Positions 51,897-61,595 of a DNA stretch of 64,000 nucleotides are shown piece after piece. Made by a program: the position numbers and the translations under genes. Within the stretch, counting starts at the first letter, position 1. Every line of letters begins with the position of its first letter. This DNA is from an uncultured Marinobacterium sp. (GTDB lineage Bacteria > Pseudomonadota > Gammaproteobacteria > Pseudomonadales > Balneatricaceae): the NCBI GenBank assembly GCA_947501565.1, contig CANMWJ010000004.1:124001-188000 (forward strand). Direction: 5' to 3'. The notes under the pieces were generated by a model. The model worked only from the letters and a program-made list of their open reading frames with translations. It was not told the origin of the DNA and made no database searches.

Positions 51897-54406
51897 CGCG
51901 TGCCAGCCTGAGGCATTTTCGTCACCACCCCTGGCAGTTGTTGCTCCTGCTGCTGGGTATCATGTTGGGCGTGGCGGTAGTAACCGCCGTCGATATTACC
52001 TCCGACAGTGCACGGCGCAGTTTTCGCGAGGCGCAGCTGCAGATTTACGGGCAGGCTACCCATCGGATCGTTGCCAATACACCCCTGTCGGAATCCCTCT
52101 ATGCAGAGTTACGCCGTAATCCCAGCGACTGGAAAAGCGCTCCGGTCATCAGTGGCTTGGTGAAAGACAACCTGGATAAGCAACTGCTGATGCAGCTGAT
52201 CGGTGTTGATCCGCTGCGAGAATCAGGCTTCCGCAACCAGCTCAACCGTATCCAGACCGCAGAAGTGGGGTTTTCCAACCTACAGGCGACGGCATCCGCC
52301 GTTCTGGCCCGATCCACCGCAGACGAGTTGGGGGTGAATATCGGTGATGCGTTACCACTGCAAACAGCAGCGGGATTGCGGACGGTACAGGTGATCGGTC
52401 TGTTGGAGGACCAGGGGGACGTACGGCTGCAGAAGTTGCTGCTGATGGATATCGGCCAGGCACAGCAGCTGCTGGCAATGGCTGGGCAGATCTCCCATAT
52501 CGACCTGATTCTGGATGACGTGGAGCAGGCCGCTGTACGTGAAGTTCTGCCGCTGGGTGTGCGTCTTGAAAGTACTGAGGCGGCGCTGGCAGAACGCAGC
52601 CAGTTGGCAAGTGCGCTCTATTTCAATCTGCAGGCGCTCTCATTGTTGGCGCTGGTGGTTGGTTTGTTCCTGGTTTACAGCAGTGTCTGGTTCTCCCTCA
52701 GTCAACGTCGTCCCATCTTTGCTCAGCTGCGGGCTGTCGGTTTGGATAAAGTTTATTTATACCGTTATCTAGCTGCTGAGTTACTGGGGATAGCTTTGGT
52801 CGCCACGGTGCTGGGGATCGGTTTGGGCATTGCCTTGGCGCACCTGCTGCTGGGGTTGCTAGTGCAGGTACTGGACGATCTGTATGCCTCCTCATCACTG
52901 ACACTGCTGGTGTTTGAACCCTGGGTAATCAGCAAGCTATTGCTGCTGGGTGTCGGCGGCAGCCTTGTGGCCGCTTGGCAGCCCTGCCGTGAGATCGCGC
53001 AGGTGTCTCCGCTGCTGTTGCAGCAACGCTATGTGCAGGAGCAGCGCAGTCAGCGCTCCGCCCGGTTTTATCTCCTGATTACCTCCGTTTTATTTGCGAT
53101 CTCGTTATTACTGATGCTTTGGAGTGGCAGCGGCCTCTGGGGCGCTTTTGTTGCAGTTGCAGCGCTGTTATTGGGCTTTGCGCTACTGATGCCAGCTTTG
53201 TTGCGAGCACTGGTGGAAGGGGTAAGCCAAGTGCTGGCGCGGTGGGGATGGTTGGGCCGAAAACCTCTTTTGGCCATGATACTCAGGGATTCTGCTCGCA
53301 ATTTGAGCCGCACAGGCATAGCGGCGATGGCGCTGATGATCGCGATCTCCGCCACCGTTGGGATCGGCGGTATGGTCGGCAGCTTTCGTGATGCGGTGCA
53401 GTTGTGGCTCGGGGAGCGCTTGAACGCCGATCTATATATCTCCCAGCCACGCAACCTGCCCGGCGTTCGTCCCGCACTTCCTGAGGCGCTGATCTCAGAT
53501 CTGGAAAAGATGGAGGCGGTGGCCGCCGTTGCGACTCTCAGCCGCACCCGGTTGAGTGTCGGGCAGAGGCCGGTTTACCTCTACGCATCAGAGCTGCCGA
53601 TGGCGATGCGTGATGCATACCGTTTTGTGTCCGGTGATCCGGAACGGATCTGGCCGCAGGTGCTGGAGCAGGGTGGGGTGCTGATCAGCGAGCCGTTGGC
53701 AAACCGCCTGGGAATGACCGCTGGTGATTCGATCACGCTGAATACCCATCGGGGACCAGGGGAGTTCATCGTGGCGGGCGTCTACTACGATTACGGCAGC
53801 GACAGCGGACGTTTGCTGACGGCTGCTGTGACCCTCGCCCAACACTGGCCGACAGAAAGCGCTTACGGTGTGGCGCTTTTTCTTAATCACTCAGAGAACA
53901 CGGATGCTGTCGAGCAGGCGATCCGTTCGCGCTGGGGGGAACAGGTCAATCTGTCGATACAGCAATCTTCGTCGTTGCTGGCCCTGTCGCTGGAGGTCTT
54001 TAACCGTACCTTTGTGATTACCGACGTCTTGCGGCTACTGGCGTTACTGGTGGCTTTTATCGGCATCCTCAGCAGCCTGCTGGCGATTCAACTGGAGCGC
54101 CAGCAGGAGGTCTCATTGCTGAAAGCCCTTGGATTCAGTCAGCGTGAACTGATGACGTTGTTGCTGGGGCAGGCGTTGTTGCTGGGGCTGGTTGCAGGTC
54201 TGGTGGCGATCATCGCGGGTGAGTTGCTGGCGTGGAGCCTGACCGCAGTCGTGCAATTGCGCGCGTTTGGCTGGACCATCCCCTACGGTCCTCAACCGGA
54301 GGGTTGGTTTACCGCGCTGGCACTATCACTGATCGCGGCGGCACTGGCCTCACTTTATCCTGCGTGGCGCTTTGCGCGTCAGCGTGGCATACGGCGTTGG
54401 GAGTGA
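51890..54406 (+). CDS. FtsX/MacB-type ABC transporter permease (duplicated FtsX)
   Basis: 838 residues. Hydrophobic N-terminus LLLLLGIMLGVAVVTAVDIT, two FtsX cores (about 250-390 and 695-835) with VGLFLVYSSVWFSLSQRRPIF and QLERQQEVSLLKALGFSQRE. Large periplasmic parts lie between. The double FtsX layout resembles YbbP. Such systems extract lipids or lipoproteins from the inner membrane or activate wall hydrolases. Coupled with the ATPase upstream and the lipocalin-like gene 0 bases downstream. Confidence 0.9.
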   Translation: MLARASLRHFRHHPWQLLLLLLGIMLGVAVVTAVDITSDSARRSFREAQLQIYGQATHRIVANTPLSESLYAELRRNPSDWKSAPVISGLVKDNLDKQLLMQLIGVDPLRESGFRNQLNRIQTAEVGFSNLQATASAVLARSTADELGVNIGDALPLQTAAGLRTVQVIGLLEDQGDVRLQKLLLMDIGQAQQLLAMAGQISHIDLILDDVEQAAVREVLPLGVRLESTEAALAERSQLASALYFNLQALSLLALVVGLFLVYSSVWFSLSQRRPIFAQLRAVGLDKVYLYRYLAAELLGIALVATVLGIGLGIALAHLLLGLLVQVLDDLYASSSLTLLVFEPWVISKLLLLGVGGSLVAAWQPCREIAQVSPLLLQQRYVQEQRSQRSARFYLLITSVLFAISLLLMLWSGSGLWGAFVAVAALLLGFALLMPALLRALVEGVSQVLARWGWLGRKPLLAMILRDSARNLSRTGIAAMALMIAISATVGIGGMVGSFRDAVQLWLGERLNADLYISQPRNLPGVRPALPEALISDLEKMEAVAAVATLSRTRLSVGQRPVYLYASELPMAMRDAYRFVSGDPERIWPQVLEQGGVLISEPLANRLGMTAGDSITLNTHRGPGEFIVAGVYYDYGSDSGRLLTAAVTLAQHWPTESAYGVALFLNHSENTDAVEQAIRSRWGEQVNLSIQQSSSLLALSLEVFNRTFVITDVLRLLALLVAFIGILSSLLAIQLERQQEVSLLKALGFSQRELMTLLLGQALLLGLVAGLVAIIAGELLAWSLTAVVQLRAFGWTIPYGPQPEGWFTALALSLIAAALASLYPAWRFARQRGIRRWE

Positions 54407-55561
54407 ATGATGGCTAAGCGATTTATATCTCTGGTATTCATCACAGGCGTATTGCTGATCGGGTTTCTGCTCTGGTCTACCCCCGATACTGATGAAGCTC
54501 CCTATTCCCTGACCGACTTTTTGAGTAACGCTGCGGAAGATGAGCAGGCTGAAAACTACATCAAGGCCGTTCCGGATTATCGGTTGCTGTTCCCGCAGGA
54601 TCACCAGGCCCACCCCGGATTCCGTAGCGAGTGGTGGTATATCAACGGCAACTTGCAGCATCGTGACAACCCGGATCAGCGGTATGGATTCCAGTTCACC
54701 CTATTTCGTCAGGCGTTAGCACCCACCGACAAGCAGAACGATGAGGCGGACAGCCGATGGCTGCAGCCGCAGTTCTATATGGGACACGCCGGTTTGGGGG
54801 ATTTTCAGCGTGGCACGCATCACAGTGCCGAACGGTTTTCCCGACAAGGTCCGGGATTAGCCGGAACCTCAGTTGATCCATTAGCGGTTTGGCTGGAGAG
54901 CTGGCGGCTGGATGCGGAGCAGCCGGACAACCTGTTTCCGGCCACCATCCAGATGCAGGACCGGGACACCGGTATCGCATACAAGCTGCGACTTATACCG
55001 GAGAAACCGAAAACCCTGCAGGGCATCGATGGATACAGCCCCAAACGGCCTGAGCCGGGATTTGCTTCCTATTACTACTCTTATACCCGACTCCGGCTGG
55101 AGGGTGAGATCACTTTGCAGGGAGACAAGATCCCTGTCACCGGGGCTGCCTGGTACGACCATGAATGGAGCAGCAACAGTCTGGCACCCTATCAGACCGG
55201 CTGGGATTGGTTCGCGCTGCAGTTGGAGGATGGCCGCGATCTGATGTTTATGGTGTTGCGTTCCAAAACCGGGTGGGCCGATTTCCAACAGGTCTCGCTG
55301 GTCGACGTGTCCGGTGAACGTTTACCGCTGGCTGGTGATCAGGTACGGCTGGAGATCCTGGATCACTGGACCGCAGACGATGGCGTACGTTACCCCAGCG
55401 GGTGGCGCATAAGGATTCCATCGTATGACCTGGATCTTAAGGTGATACCGCGTAAAGCTAATCAGGATAACCTGCTTTCGGTGCGGTACTGGGAAGGGGC
55501 GGTTGAGGTAAGCGGTAGCCATGCGGGGCAGGGGTATGTGGAGCTGACAGGTTACGAGTAG
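54407..55561 (+). CDS. CrtC/AttH-like lipocalin-fold protein
   Basis: 384 residues (ATG at 54407 or 54410), one N-terminal membrane anchor (RFISLVFITGVLLIGFLLWS). Motifs of the hydroxyneurosporene synthase/AttH family: HPGFRSEWWYINGNL, YGFQFTLFRQALAP, YYYSYTRLRLEGEI, TGAAWYDHEWSSNSL. The family partners with ABC exporters of this type; the carotenoid-hydratase function is unlikely here. It may bind a lipid handled by the transporter. Directly follows the permease stop. Confidence 0.85.
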   Translation: MMAKRFISLVFITGVLLIGFLLWSTPDTDEAPYSLTDFLSNAAEDEQAENYIKAVPDYRLLFPQDHQAHPGFRSEWWYINGNLQHRDNPDQRYGFQFTLFRQALAPTDKQNDEADSRWLQPQFYMGHAGLGDFQRGTHHSAERFSRQGPGLAGTSVDPLAVWLESWRLDAEQPDNLFPATIQMQDRDTGIAYKLRLIPEKPKTLQGIDGYSPKRPEPGFASYYYSYTRLRLEGEITLQGDKIPVTGAAWYDHEWSSNSLAPYQTGWDWFALQLEDGRDLMFMVLRSKTGWADFQQVSLVDVSGERLPLAGDQVRLEILDHWTADDGVRYPSGWRIRIPSYDLDLKVIPRKANQDNLLSVRYWEGAVEVSGSHAGQGYVELTGYE

Positions 55562-55705
55562 CATCGCCCGCAAGCTGTTCCAGTTAGTTGTGCCCGGGTT
55601 ATCACTGCCTTGATATCGAATTGCTCTGAAAGCCAGAGGCGTTTCGGGCGTATGCGCAGGTTCCTTAGCTAAACTGAAGGTGTGAACACAAACCGGACAA
55701 CAGCC

Positions 55706-55933
55706 ATGCAACTGACAGAGCTTCGAGGCCTGGTGGCAACGGATCAGATTCGTGAAGGATTACTGAAAACTTCCGCCGAGGGGTGGACTGTGGCGCTAGA
55801 AGACATGGAAGGGCATCAATATCCACTCACCGATCGTGGCGGACACGCAAAGTATTATCACTCGCTGGACAGTGCGACTAATGTGCTAAGGGAGTTGGGT
55901 ATCGCCCGGATTCAGGTAGTTGAGGATTTCTGA
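55706..55933 (+). CDS. small DUF6482-like protein
   Basis: 75 residues from an ATG at 55706 (MQLTELRGLVATDQIREG); a GTG at 55682 would add 8. It ends LRELGIARIQVVEDF, a pattern recalled from small uncharacterised proteins of pseudomonads and relatives. Function unknown; no signal peptide. Separate from the ABC operon by 145 bases. Confidence 0.65.
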   Translation: MQLTELRGLVATDQIREGLLKTSAEGWTVALEDMEGHQYPLTDRGGHAKYYHSLDSATNVLRELGIARIQVVEDF

Positions 55934-55953
55934 GCGCCTTCGACGGTTTGCGT

Positions 55954-56712
55954 TCAGATGCTCAGAACCGTTCCCTGTTCCAGCTGCTGGATATCCCAGT
56001 GCGGCAGCAGCTGGTGGCACTGTTCCATAATCACCGTTTCAAATCCGGGCTTCAGGTGAGTGACCATAATCTGTGTCGGATGCTCCAGGTACCCTAATTC
56101 GTCCGCCAACTGGCTGGGCGTCAGGTGGCCACTGAGCTGCGCCAGTTCGTCCAATTCATCGGTAAACGAGACGTCAATAATCAGCATATCGGGCTGGTGT
56201 CTATTGAGCAGTGGCCAGAGATCCGGGTTGCGGCCGTTGTCGCCGCTGAATGCAAAGCTACACTGCGCATCTGCGATCAGGTAACCCACGGTTGGAGTGG
56301 GATGTTGTGCTGGCAGTACCTCTACGGTTTTATCTGACAGATGTAACTGATCGCCTACAGCTACTTCGTGCAGGCGGATGATTGGATTGTCTTCAGGAAG
56401 TCGGGTGTAGTCCGGCCAGATCGTCCAGTTGAAGATATGCGTCTGTAACGCTTCAATCACCTTGGGCAGCGCATAGATATCGATAGGGTGCCTATGGCGA
56501 TCATAGATGGTGGAGAGCATTAGCGGCAGGCCGACGATATGGTCCAGATGGGCATGCGTGATCAACAGGTGTCTGATCTCCAGCATCTGCTCCATGGTGA
56601 GTTGCTCGAATCCGGTACCCGCGTCCAGAGCTAACGTGTGATCAACCAGAAAGCTGGTGGTCTTCAATCCCTTGCCTATGCCGCCGCTGCAGCCAAGTAC
56701 TTCAATGTTCAC
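55954..56712 (-). CDS. MBL-fold metallohydrolase, class II cyclic nucleotide phosphodiesterase-like
   Basis: 252 residues. Metal-binding HAHLDHIVG, then HPTPTVGYLI, FSGDNGRNP, IIDVSFTDEL and TQIMVTHLKP are the pattern of class II cAMP phosphodiesterases (CpdP-like) and RNase Z relatives. Substrate not established. Convergent with the small gene before it. Confidence 0.85.
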   Translation of the reverse strand: MNIEVLGCSGGIGKGLKTTSFLVDHTLALDAGTGFEQLTMEQMLEIRHLLITHAHLDHIVGLPLMLSTIYDRHRHPIDIYALPKVIEALQTHIFNWTIWPDYTRLPEDNPIIRLHEVAVGDQLHLSDKTVEVLPAQHPTPTVGYLIADAQCSFAFSGDNGRNPDLWPLLNRHQPDMLIIDVSFTDELDELAQLSGHLTPSQLADELGYLEHPTQIMVTHLKPGFETVIMEQCHQLLPHWDIQQLEQGTVLSI

Positions 56713-57098
56713 ATTAACTCCCAGCCTGAACCCTTAACTCCGTTACCTATATTCCGTTACCTATAGGGTAGATTCCGGTACCCGGGCAGCTGTTTATACC
56801 TGCTGCCTCTGCCCGGATTCCCTTGAAGACCCTATAACAGCAACCGGTGTCCCGCAACCGGATTGGGGTGCGCATTGGTTGTAAGCTCCGTTATGCCATT
56901 TTGGCCTATCAATACCCGTATAGTTTTTCAGGAAATGGTTGATTATTTTTCAACCTGCAGTCGCAAGAAAATGCTAACGTTCGCAATGAAAGTACCAACT
57001 GTATACATAGGTTTACACTAGTGTTAACTGCAGGAAGCTGACTATGCGCAGTTGTTGTATCGGTTTCGTTTAGATTCCTCAGTTAGCGGAGTGTGGTT
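56713..57098. other. upstream region of the metzincin gene
   Basis: A 386-base divergent gap. GGTTGA-TTATTTT-TCAACC (56937-56955) and the near-perfect 18-base palindrome GTTTACACTAGTGTTAAC (57011-57028) are the only structures seen. The latter is about 70 bases upstream of the ATG, a fitting place for an operator. Confidence 0.4.
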
Positions 57099-60000
57099 AT
57101 GTTTACTACGGCCTGGAGCAGAGTGCTCCTGTTGTCGGCAGCAACCCTGTTTTTATCGACCGAAGCGGTTGTTGCCAAGAATGAACGTGCATTTGGTGCT
57201 AAGGCACCTTTTGAGATCGGCGACCTGCCACCGGGTATTTTGCGAAACCAGCTGGAAGGGCTGCCAGCAGCCGCGCAACAGCGCGCGTTAGGTTGGTTGC
57301 ACCGTTTTGATTTCACCAAGCAGGATGTACCTACCCTGCGTACCGACCCGCGCGGTGGTATTTTCTACGAAGACCCTCTCTTTCGCAGTCACAATCACCC
57401 CCACGATTACGTACATATCAACGACTACAGTACGTCGTCTGTCGCTGAATCCGGTCCGGGTGTTGAAGAGATCACCTTCAGCGATGCGTTTTCACTGCAC
57501 AGTAAACCGGGTGCTTCCCGCACCGTGTATCTGGACATGGACGGTCATGTAGTTACTGGGACTGCCTGGAACGGCAGTGGTGATCCGCTCTATATGCGCC
57601 CCTATGATACTGACGGCGACGAGAGTTCTTTCAGCCAGAGTGAGCTGAACGATATCGCCGAGACCTGGAAGCGGGTGGCAGAGGATTTCGCACCCTACGA
57701 TATCGATGTGACCACCGAGCAGCCACCAAGCTTTGGTCCGAACGTAGGACACATTCTGGTGACCTTCAAAGCGGATGAAAACAACCGACTTATTTACAAC
57801 TGTAGTTGCGGTGGTGTGGCCTATGTGGGTGTGTGGGGCCTCAGCAACTTTACCTACTACCAGCCTGCGTTGGTGTTCCTCGATGGGGTAGGAGGACCGC
57901 ATAACGTATCTGAAGCCGCGTCCCATGAGTTGGGACATAACCTTAATCTCTCCCATGACGGTACCAGCTCAGTGGGTTATTACCGTGGACATGGCTCCGG
58001 TTACATCGATTGGGGGCCGATTATGGGTGTTGGTTATTACGCCCAGGTCAGCCAGTGGAGCAAAGGTGAATACGCCGACGCCAACAACACTCAGGATGAT
58101 CTGCAGATCATCGCCGGTTATCTGGGGTATCGCAGTGATGATCACGAGGACGTGAACTTTGCTTCTGCAACGCCACTACAGATCTCTAACGGCGTGGATG
58201 TATTGGCTACGAACCCGGTGACCGATCCGGCTAACCTCAACCCGGCCAACAAAGGCATCATTGAACACCGCTCAGACAAAGACCTGTTTTACATGGATGT
58301 AGGTGCGGGTGTGATCGATCTGACGATTACGCCGGCCTGGATAGCGAATTACAGCTCGGAAAGTCAGCGTGGCATGAACCTCGATGTGCAGGCAACGTTG
58401 TATGACGCAGCCGGTTATCAGGTTGTGCAGAGCAATCCCGCAGCGGATACCTACGCCCAGATCAACGTGAACGTGGGGGGCGGGCGCTACTATCTGGAGA
58501 TCGACGGCGTTGGCGTTGGAGATCCGCTGACCAATGGCTACACGGACTATGGCAGTCTGGGCCAGTATTTTATTAGCGGCACAGTACCTGAAGATCAGCT
58601 CTATACGGCAGCCCCAACTGCGCCAGATGATCTGAGTGCAGCTGCAGTTAGCGATGCCGATATTCAACTGACCTGGACCGATCCTGCATCGACGCTGGAT
58701 ACCAACGAGACTGCCTACCGTGTGTACCGGCAAAAGGATAGTGGCAGCTTTGTTCAGATTGCCACCTTGGGGCGGGACAGCAGTAGCTACGCGGATAACA
58801 ACCTTGCATCCGGCAGTTACGTTTATCAGGTTGAACCCTACAACAGCGTTGGCGGCAACATCTCTAATGCGACGCAGCCAATCGTCATTACCGTGCCGAC
58901 CAGTGCAAATGCAACTGCTGAGTTTACAAGCTACGGTGCCATCGTTAGTGGCTCTTACCTGAATACGGTCAACGCAGCGGATAGCGAACGACTCTCAGAA
59001 CAGCATCAAGGCGGTAGGCCCCGCAGCCGTATCAGCCAGCTGGACCATAGCTGGACCGTTACAGGCATTGAGCCAGGTGCCACGGTCACGCTGAAGGTGA
59101 GAGCGGAAACAGCCTATAACAGCGAAGGGGATGATTTCCTATTCGCTTACGCGCTCAACGGTGGTGCTTTCCAGCCGCTTGGCACCCTGGAGGGGGGCAC
59201 CGGCGTAACCGACTTTGAAACGGTTCTGCCTGCGGGCACTACGGGGACTCTGGAGTTGAGGGTTACCGATACGGACCGTACCGCTGGTAACGGTCAGAAC
59301 GACGCCCTCGATGTCTATCTGATTGAGGTGGTTTCTGCTGGTCTGCCTGGAAACCTGCCGCCTGAGGTTTCTATTCTGGAGCCAGTGGATAGCTTTACTG
59401 CGGTTGAGGGCGATAGCATCACGTTCTCGGCGACTGCCAATGATCCTGAAGATGGCGATCTGGCAACCAGTCTGCAGTGGCTTTCTGATCTGGATAACAC
59501 CATCGGCACCGGGGGTAGCTTCAGCACCAGTATCCTGAGTGTGGGGACACACCAGGTCACCGCACAGGTGCAGGACAGCGCAAGTATGATGGGTAGCGAT
59601 ACCATCACCGTGGTGATCAACTCCGCGACGACGCCTAATAACCCGCCAGTGGCCACTGATGATGACGTGACTATGGATCAGGATACCAGTGCGAATATTG
59701 CGGTGCTGGACAACGACACTGATGTCGACGGGGACAGCCTGAGTATCGCCAGCGCAGGTGGTGCGAGTAATGGCAGTGTCAGCCATACCGACAGTACTGT
59801 GATCTATACGCCAACCAGCGGTTTTAACGGCACCGACAGTTTTACCTACACCGTGATCGACGGCTTGGGTGGCAGCGACACGGCGACTGTGACCGTGACC
59901 GTGAATCCGGTGAGTGGTGGCGCACTGGCGATCACCAGTCTGACACCGTCCACCATAGGAACGGGAACACCTGAAACCGTCGAGATCAGCGGTTCCGGTT

Positions 60001-60209
60001 TCCAGAGTGGAGCGACTCTGAGCTTTATCAACGGCTCGGGCCCGACTCCGCAGGCATCTAACCTGATCGTCGACTCGGCCAGCATGATCACGGTCGATAT
60101 CTTCGTGAAAAATGGTGGTCCGCGTCGCACCCGTAGCTGGGATGTAGTGATTACCAACCCAGGTGGTGCCAGCGCAACCTGCAGTGGTTGCCTGACTGTA
60201 CAACCCTGA
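57099..60209 (+). CDS. secreted metzincin-like protease with Fn3, Ig/cadherin-like and IPT domains
   Basis: 1036 residues from the ATG at 57099 (an upstream GTG gives two more). Signal peptide VLLLSAATLFLSTEAVVA. The protease domain (about 150-380) holds the metzincin zinc motif HELGHNLNLSH and a downstream Met-turn in IMGVGYYAQVS. A pre-peptidase C-terminal type region follows, then Fn3 (about 505-600), a PKD/Ig-like module (about 750-850), a cadherin-like VLDNDTDVDGD repeat (about 850-940) and a C-terminal IPT/TIG-like domain. It should act on extracellular protein; export beyond the periplasm is not shown. Followed by a strong terminator. Confidence 0.87.
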   Translation: MFTTAWSRVLLLSAATLFLSTEAVVAKNERAFGAKAPFEIGDLPPGILRNQLEGLPAAAQQRALGWLHRFDFTKQDVPTLRTDPRGGIFYEDPLFRSHNHPHDYVHINDYSTSSVAESGPGVEEITFSDAFSLHSKPGASRTVYLDMDGHVVTGTAWNGSGDPLYMRPYDTDGDESSFSQSELNDIAETWKRVAEDFAPYDIDVTTEQPPSFGPNVGHILVTFKADENNRLIYNCSCGGVAYVGVWGLSNFTYYQPALVFLDGVGGPHNVSEAASHELGHNLNLSHDGTSSVGYYRGHGSGYIDWGPIMGVGYYAQVSQWSKGEYADANNTQDDLQIIAGYLGYRSDDHEDVNFASATPLQISNGVDVLATNPVTDPANLNPANKGIIEHRSDKDLFYMDVGAGVIDLTITPAWIANYSSESQRGMNLDVQATLYDAAGYQVVQSNPAADTYAQINVNVGGGRYYLEIDGVGVGDPLTNGYTDYGSLGQYFISGTVPEDQLYTAAPTAPDDLSAAAVSDADIQLTWTDPASTLDTNETAYRVYRQKDSGSFVQIATLGRDSSSYADNNLASGSYVYQVEPYNSVGGNISNATQPIVITVPTSANATAEFTSYGAIVSGSYLNTVNAADSERLSEQHQGGRPRSRISQLDHSWTVTGIEPGATVTLKVRAETAYNSEGDDFLFAYALNGGAFQPLGTLEGGTGVTDFETVLPAGTTGTLELRVTDTDRTAGNGQNDALDVYLIEVVSAGLPGNLPPEVSILEPVDSFTAVEGDSITFSATANDPEDGDLATSLQWLSDLDNTIGTGGSFSTSILSVGTHQVTAQVQDSASMMGSDTITVVINSATTPNNPPVATDDDVTMDQDTSANIAVLDNDTDVDGDSLSIASAGGASNGSVSHTDSTVIYTPTSGFNGTDSFTYTVIDGLGGSDTATVTVTVNPVSGGALAITSLTPSTIGTGTPETVEISGSGFQSGATLSFINGSGPTPQASNLIVDSASMITVDIFVKNGGPRRTRSWDVVITNPGGASATCSGCLTVQP

Positions 60210-60222
60210 TTGATCTGGGGAA

Positions 60223-60265
60223 CAAGCGTCGGGACCGTAAGGGGTGAGGTTCCGGCGCTTTCTTT
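60223..60265 (+). terminator. intrinsic terminator of the metzincin gene
   Basis: AAGCGTCGGGACC (60223-60235) pairs over 13 positions with GGTTCCGGCGCTT (60247-60259), allowing G-U pairs; TCTTTT follows. Confidence 0.85.
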
Positions 60266-60350
60266 TATAACCCTGAGGCCCCTGGCCTGCCGTTACGTTT
60301 AATTCCTTTTCTTTCGTGCGTTAGTGAAATATCTCGGCTATCCTCGCCAT

Positions 60351-61595
60351 ATGAGTGTTTCCGCCTCCTCCCTTAAAGCAAGCCATACGGATGTGATTGT
60401 CTGTCATGGGTGTGACCATGTGTTTGACAGTGTCCCCTGTGAACACGGTCAGCAGCTCAACTGCACACACTGCGGTTCCACGTTAAAGGTCTATCACGAC
60501 AACTGGCTTTCCCACGCGGCGGCGTTTACGGTTGCCGGGGTCGTGCTGTTTATCCTGACATTGTCGTTCCCCTTTATCGGACTGGAAACCGCCGGACTGG
60601 AGCAGAACAGCCGTTTGCTGACCGGTGTCGCAGCGCTGCTGGAGCGCGAGCACTACCTGCTGGGCTCGCTGGTGCTGATCACCATCTTCCTGATGCCGCT
60701 GCTGGAGTTGCTTGGCCTCAGCTACGTGATTGGTGCGCGCTGGCTCAATATCAAACCACCGGGTATCACCGCCACGCTGCATCTGCTCTTTATCAGCCGC
60801 CCCTGGAACATGATGGAGATCTTCTTTATCGGGGTGCTGATCACTACCACCAAGCTGGGTGATATCGCCTCGTTGATTCCGGGGGTGGGGTTGTATGCCT
60901 TTGCCGGGCTGATTGTCGTGTTGATCTACAGTCATACCCATCTGGATCGTGATGCCCTCTGGCAGTGGTTGCGCTACGAAAACCGCTACGAGGGAATCGA
61001 GGGCGAACCCCTGGTCCTCTGCCACCACTGCGATGCGCTGGTAGGGGAATCTCTGCTGGATCTGAACGATCACTGTCCCCGTTGTCACAGTAGCGTGCGA
61101 AAACGGATCCCGGGCAGCTTCCAGCGTACGCTCGCACTGCTGGTTGCAGCCACGATTCTCTATGTGCCTGCGAATACGCTGCCGATCATGACCACCGTAC
61201 AACTCGGCGCTCCCAGCTCAGATACGATTATCTCCGGGGTTGTGCACCTGTTCGAGTCGGGCAATGCGGGGATCGCCATTGTGGTGTTTGTGGCCAGTAT
61301 TGTGGTGCCGATCGCCAAAATTATCGCCATGGCGTACCTGTTGTGGGCCGTCAAAAGGGGGCCTGTGGGGAATCCACGTCATCAGGCGATTCTTTACCGG
61401 ATTACCGAGTTTGTTGGCCGCTGGTCGATGATCGATGTGTTTGTTGTCACGCTGCTGGTGGCGCTGGTGCAGTTTGGTGTGCTCGCCAACATTGAACCCG
61501 GCGGTGCTATTGTTTGTTTTGCGGGTGTCGTTGTGCTGACGATGCTCGCGGCGGAAACCTTTGACCCTAGATTGTTGTGGGATGCCCATAAATGA
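60351..61595 (+). CDS. pqiA: PqiA-family inner-membrane protein
   Basis: 414 residues from the ATG at 60351; a GTG at 60324 is an alternative. Two halves, each with a Cys-rich ribbon (CHGCDHVF and CTHCGSTL; CHHCDALV and CPRCHSSV) followed by about four helices, as in E. coli PqiA. It partners PqiB and PqiC in a lipid-transport pathway bridging the two membranes. Stop overlaps pqiB by 4 bases. Confidence 0.94.
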   Translation: MSVSASSLKASHTDVIVCHGCDHVFDSVPCEHGQQLNCTHCGSTLKVYHDNWLSHAAAFTVAGVVLFILTLSFPFIGLETAGLEQNSRLLTGVAALLEREHYLLGSLVLITIFLMPLLELLGLSYVIGARWLNIKPPGITATLHLLFISRPWNMMEIFFIGVLITTTKLGDIASLIPGVGLYAFAGLIVVLIYSHTHLDRDALWQWLRYENRYEGIEGEPLVLCHHCDALVGESLLDLNDHCPRCHSSVRKRIPGSFQRTLALLVAATILYVPANTLPIMTTVQLGAPSSDTIISGVVHLFESGNAGIAIVVFVASIVVPIAKIIAMAYLLWAVKRGPVGNPRHQAILYRITEFVGRWSMIDVFVVTLLVALVQFGVLANIEPGGAIVCFAGVVVLTMLAAETFDPRLLWDAHK

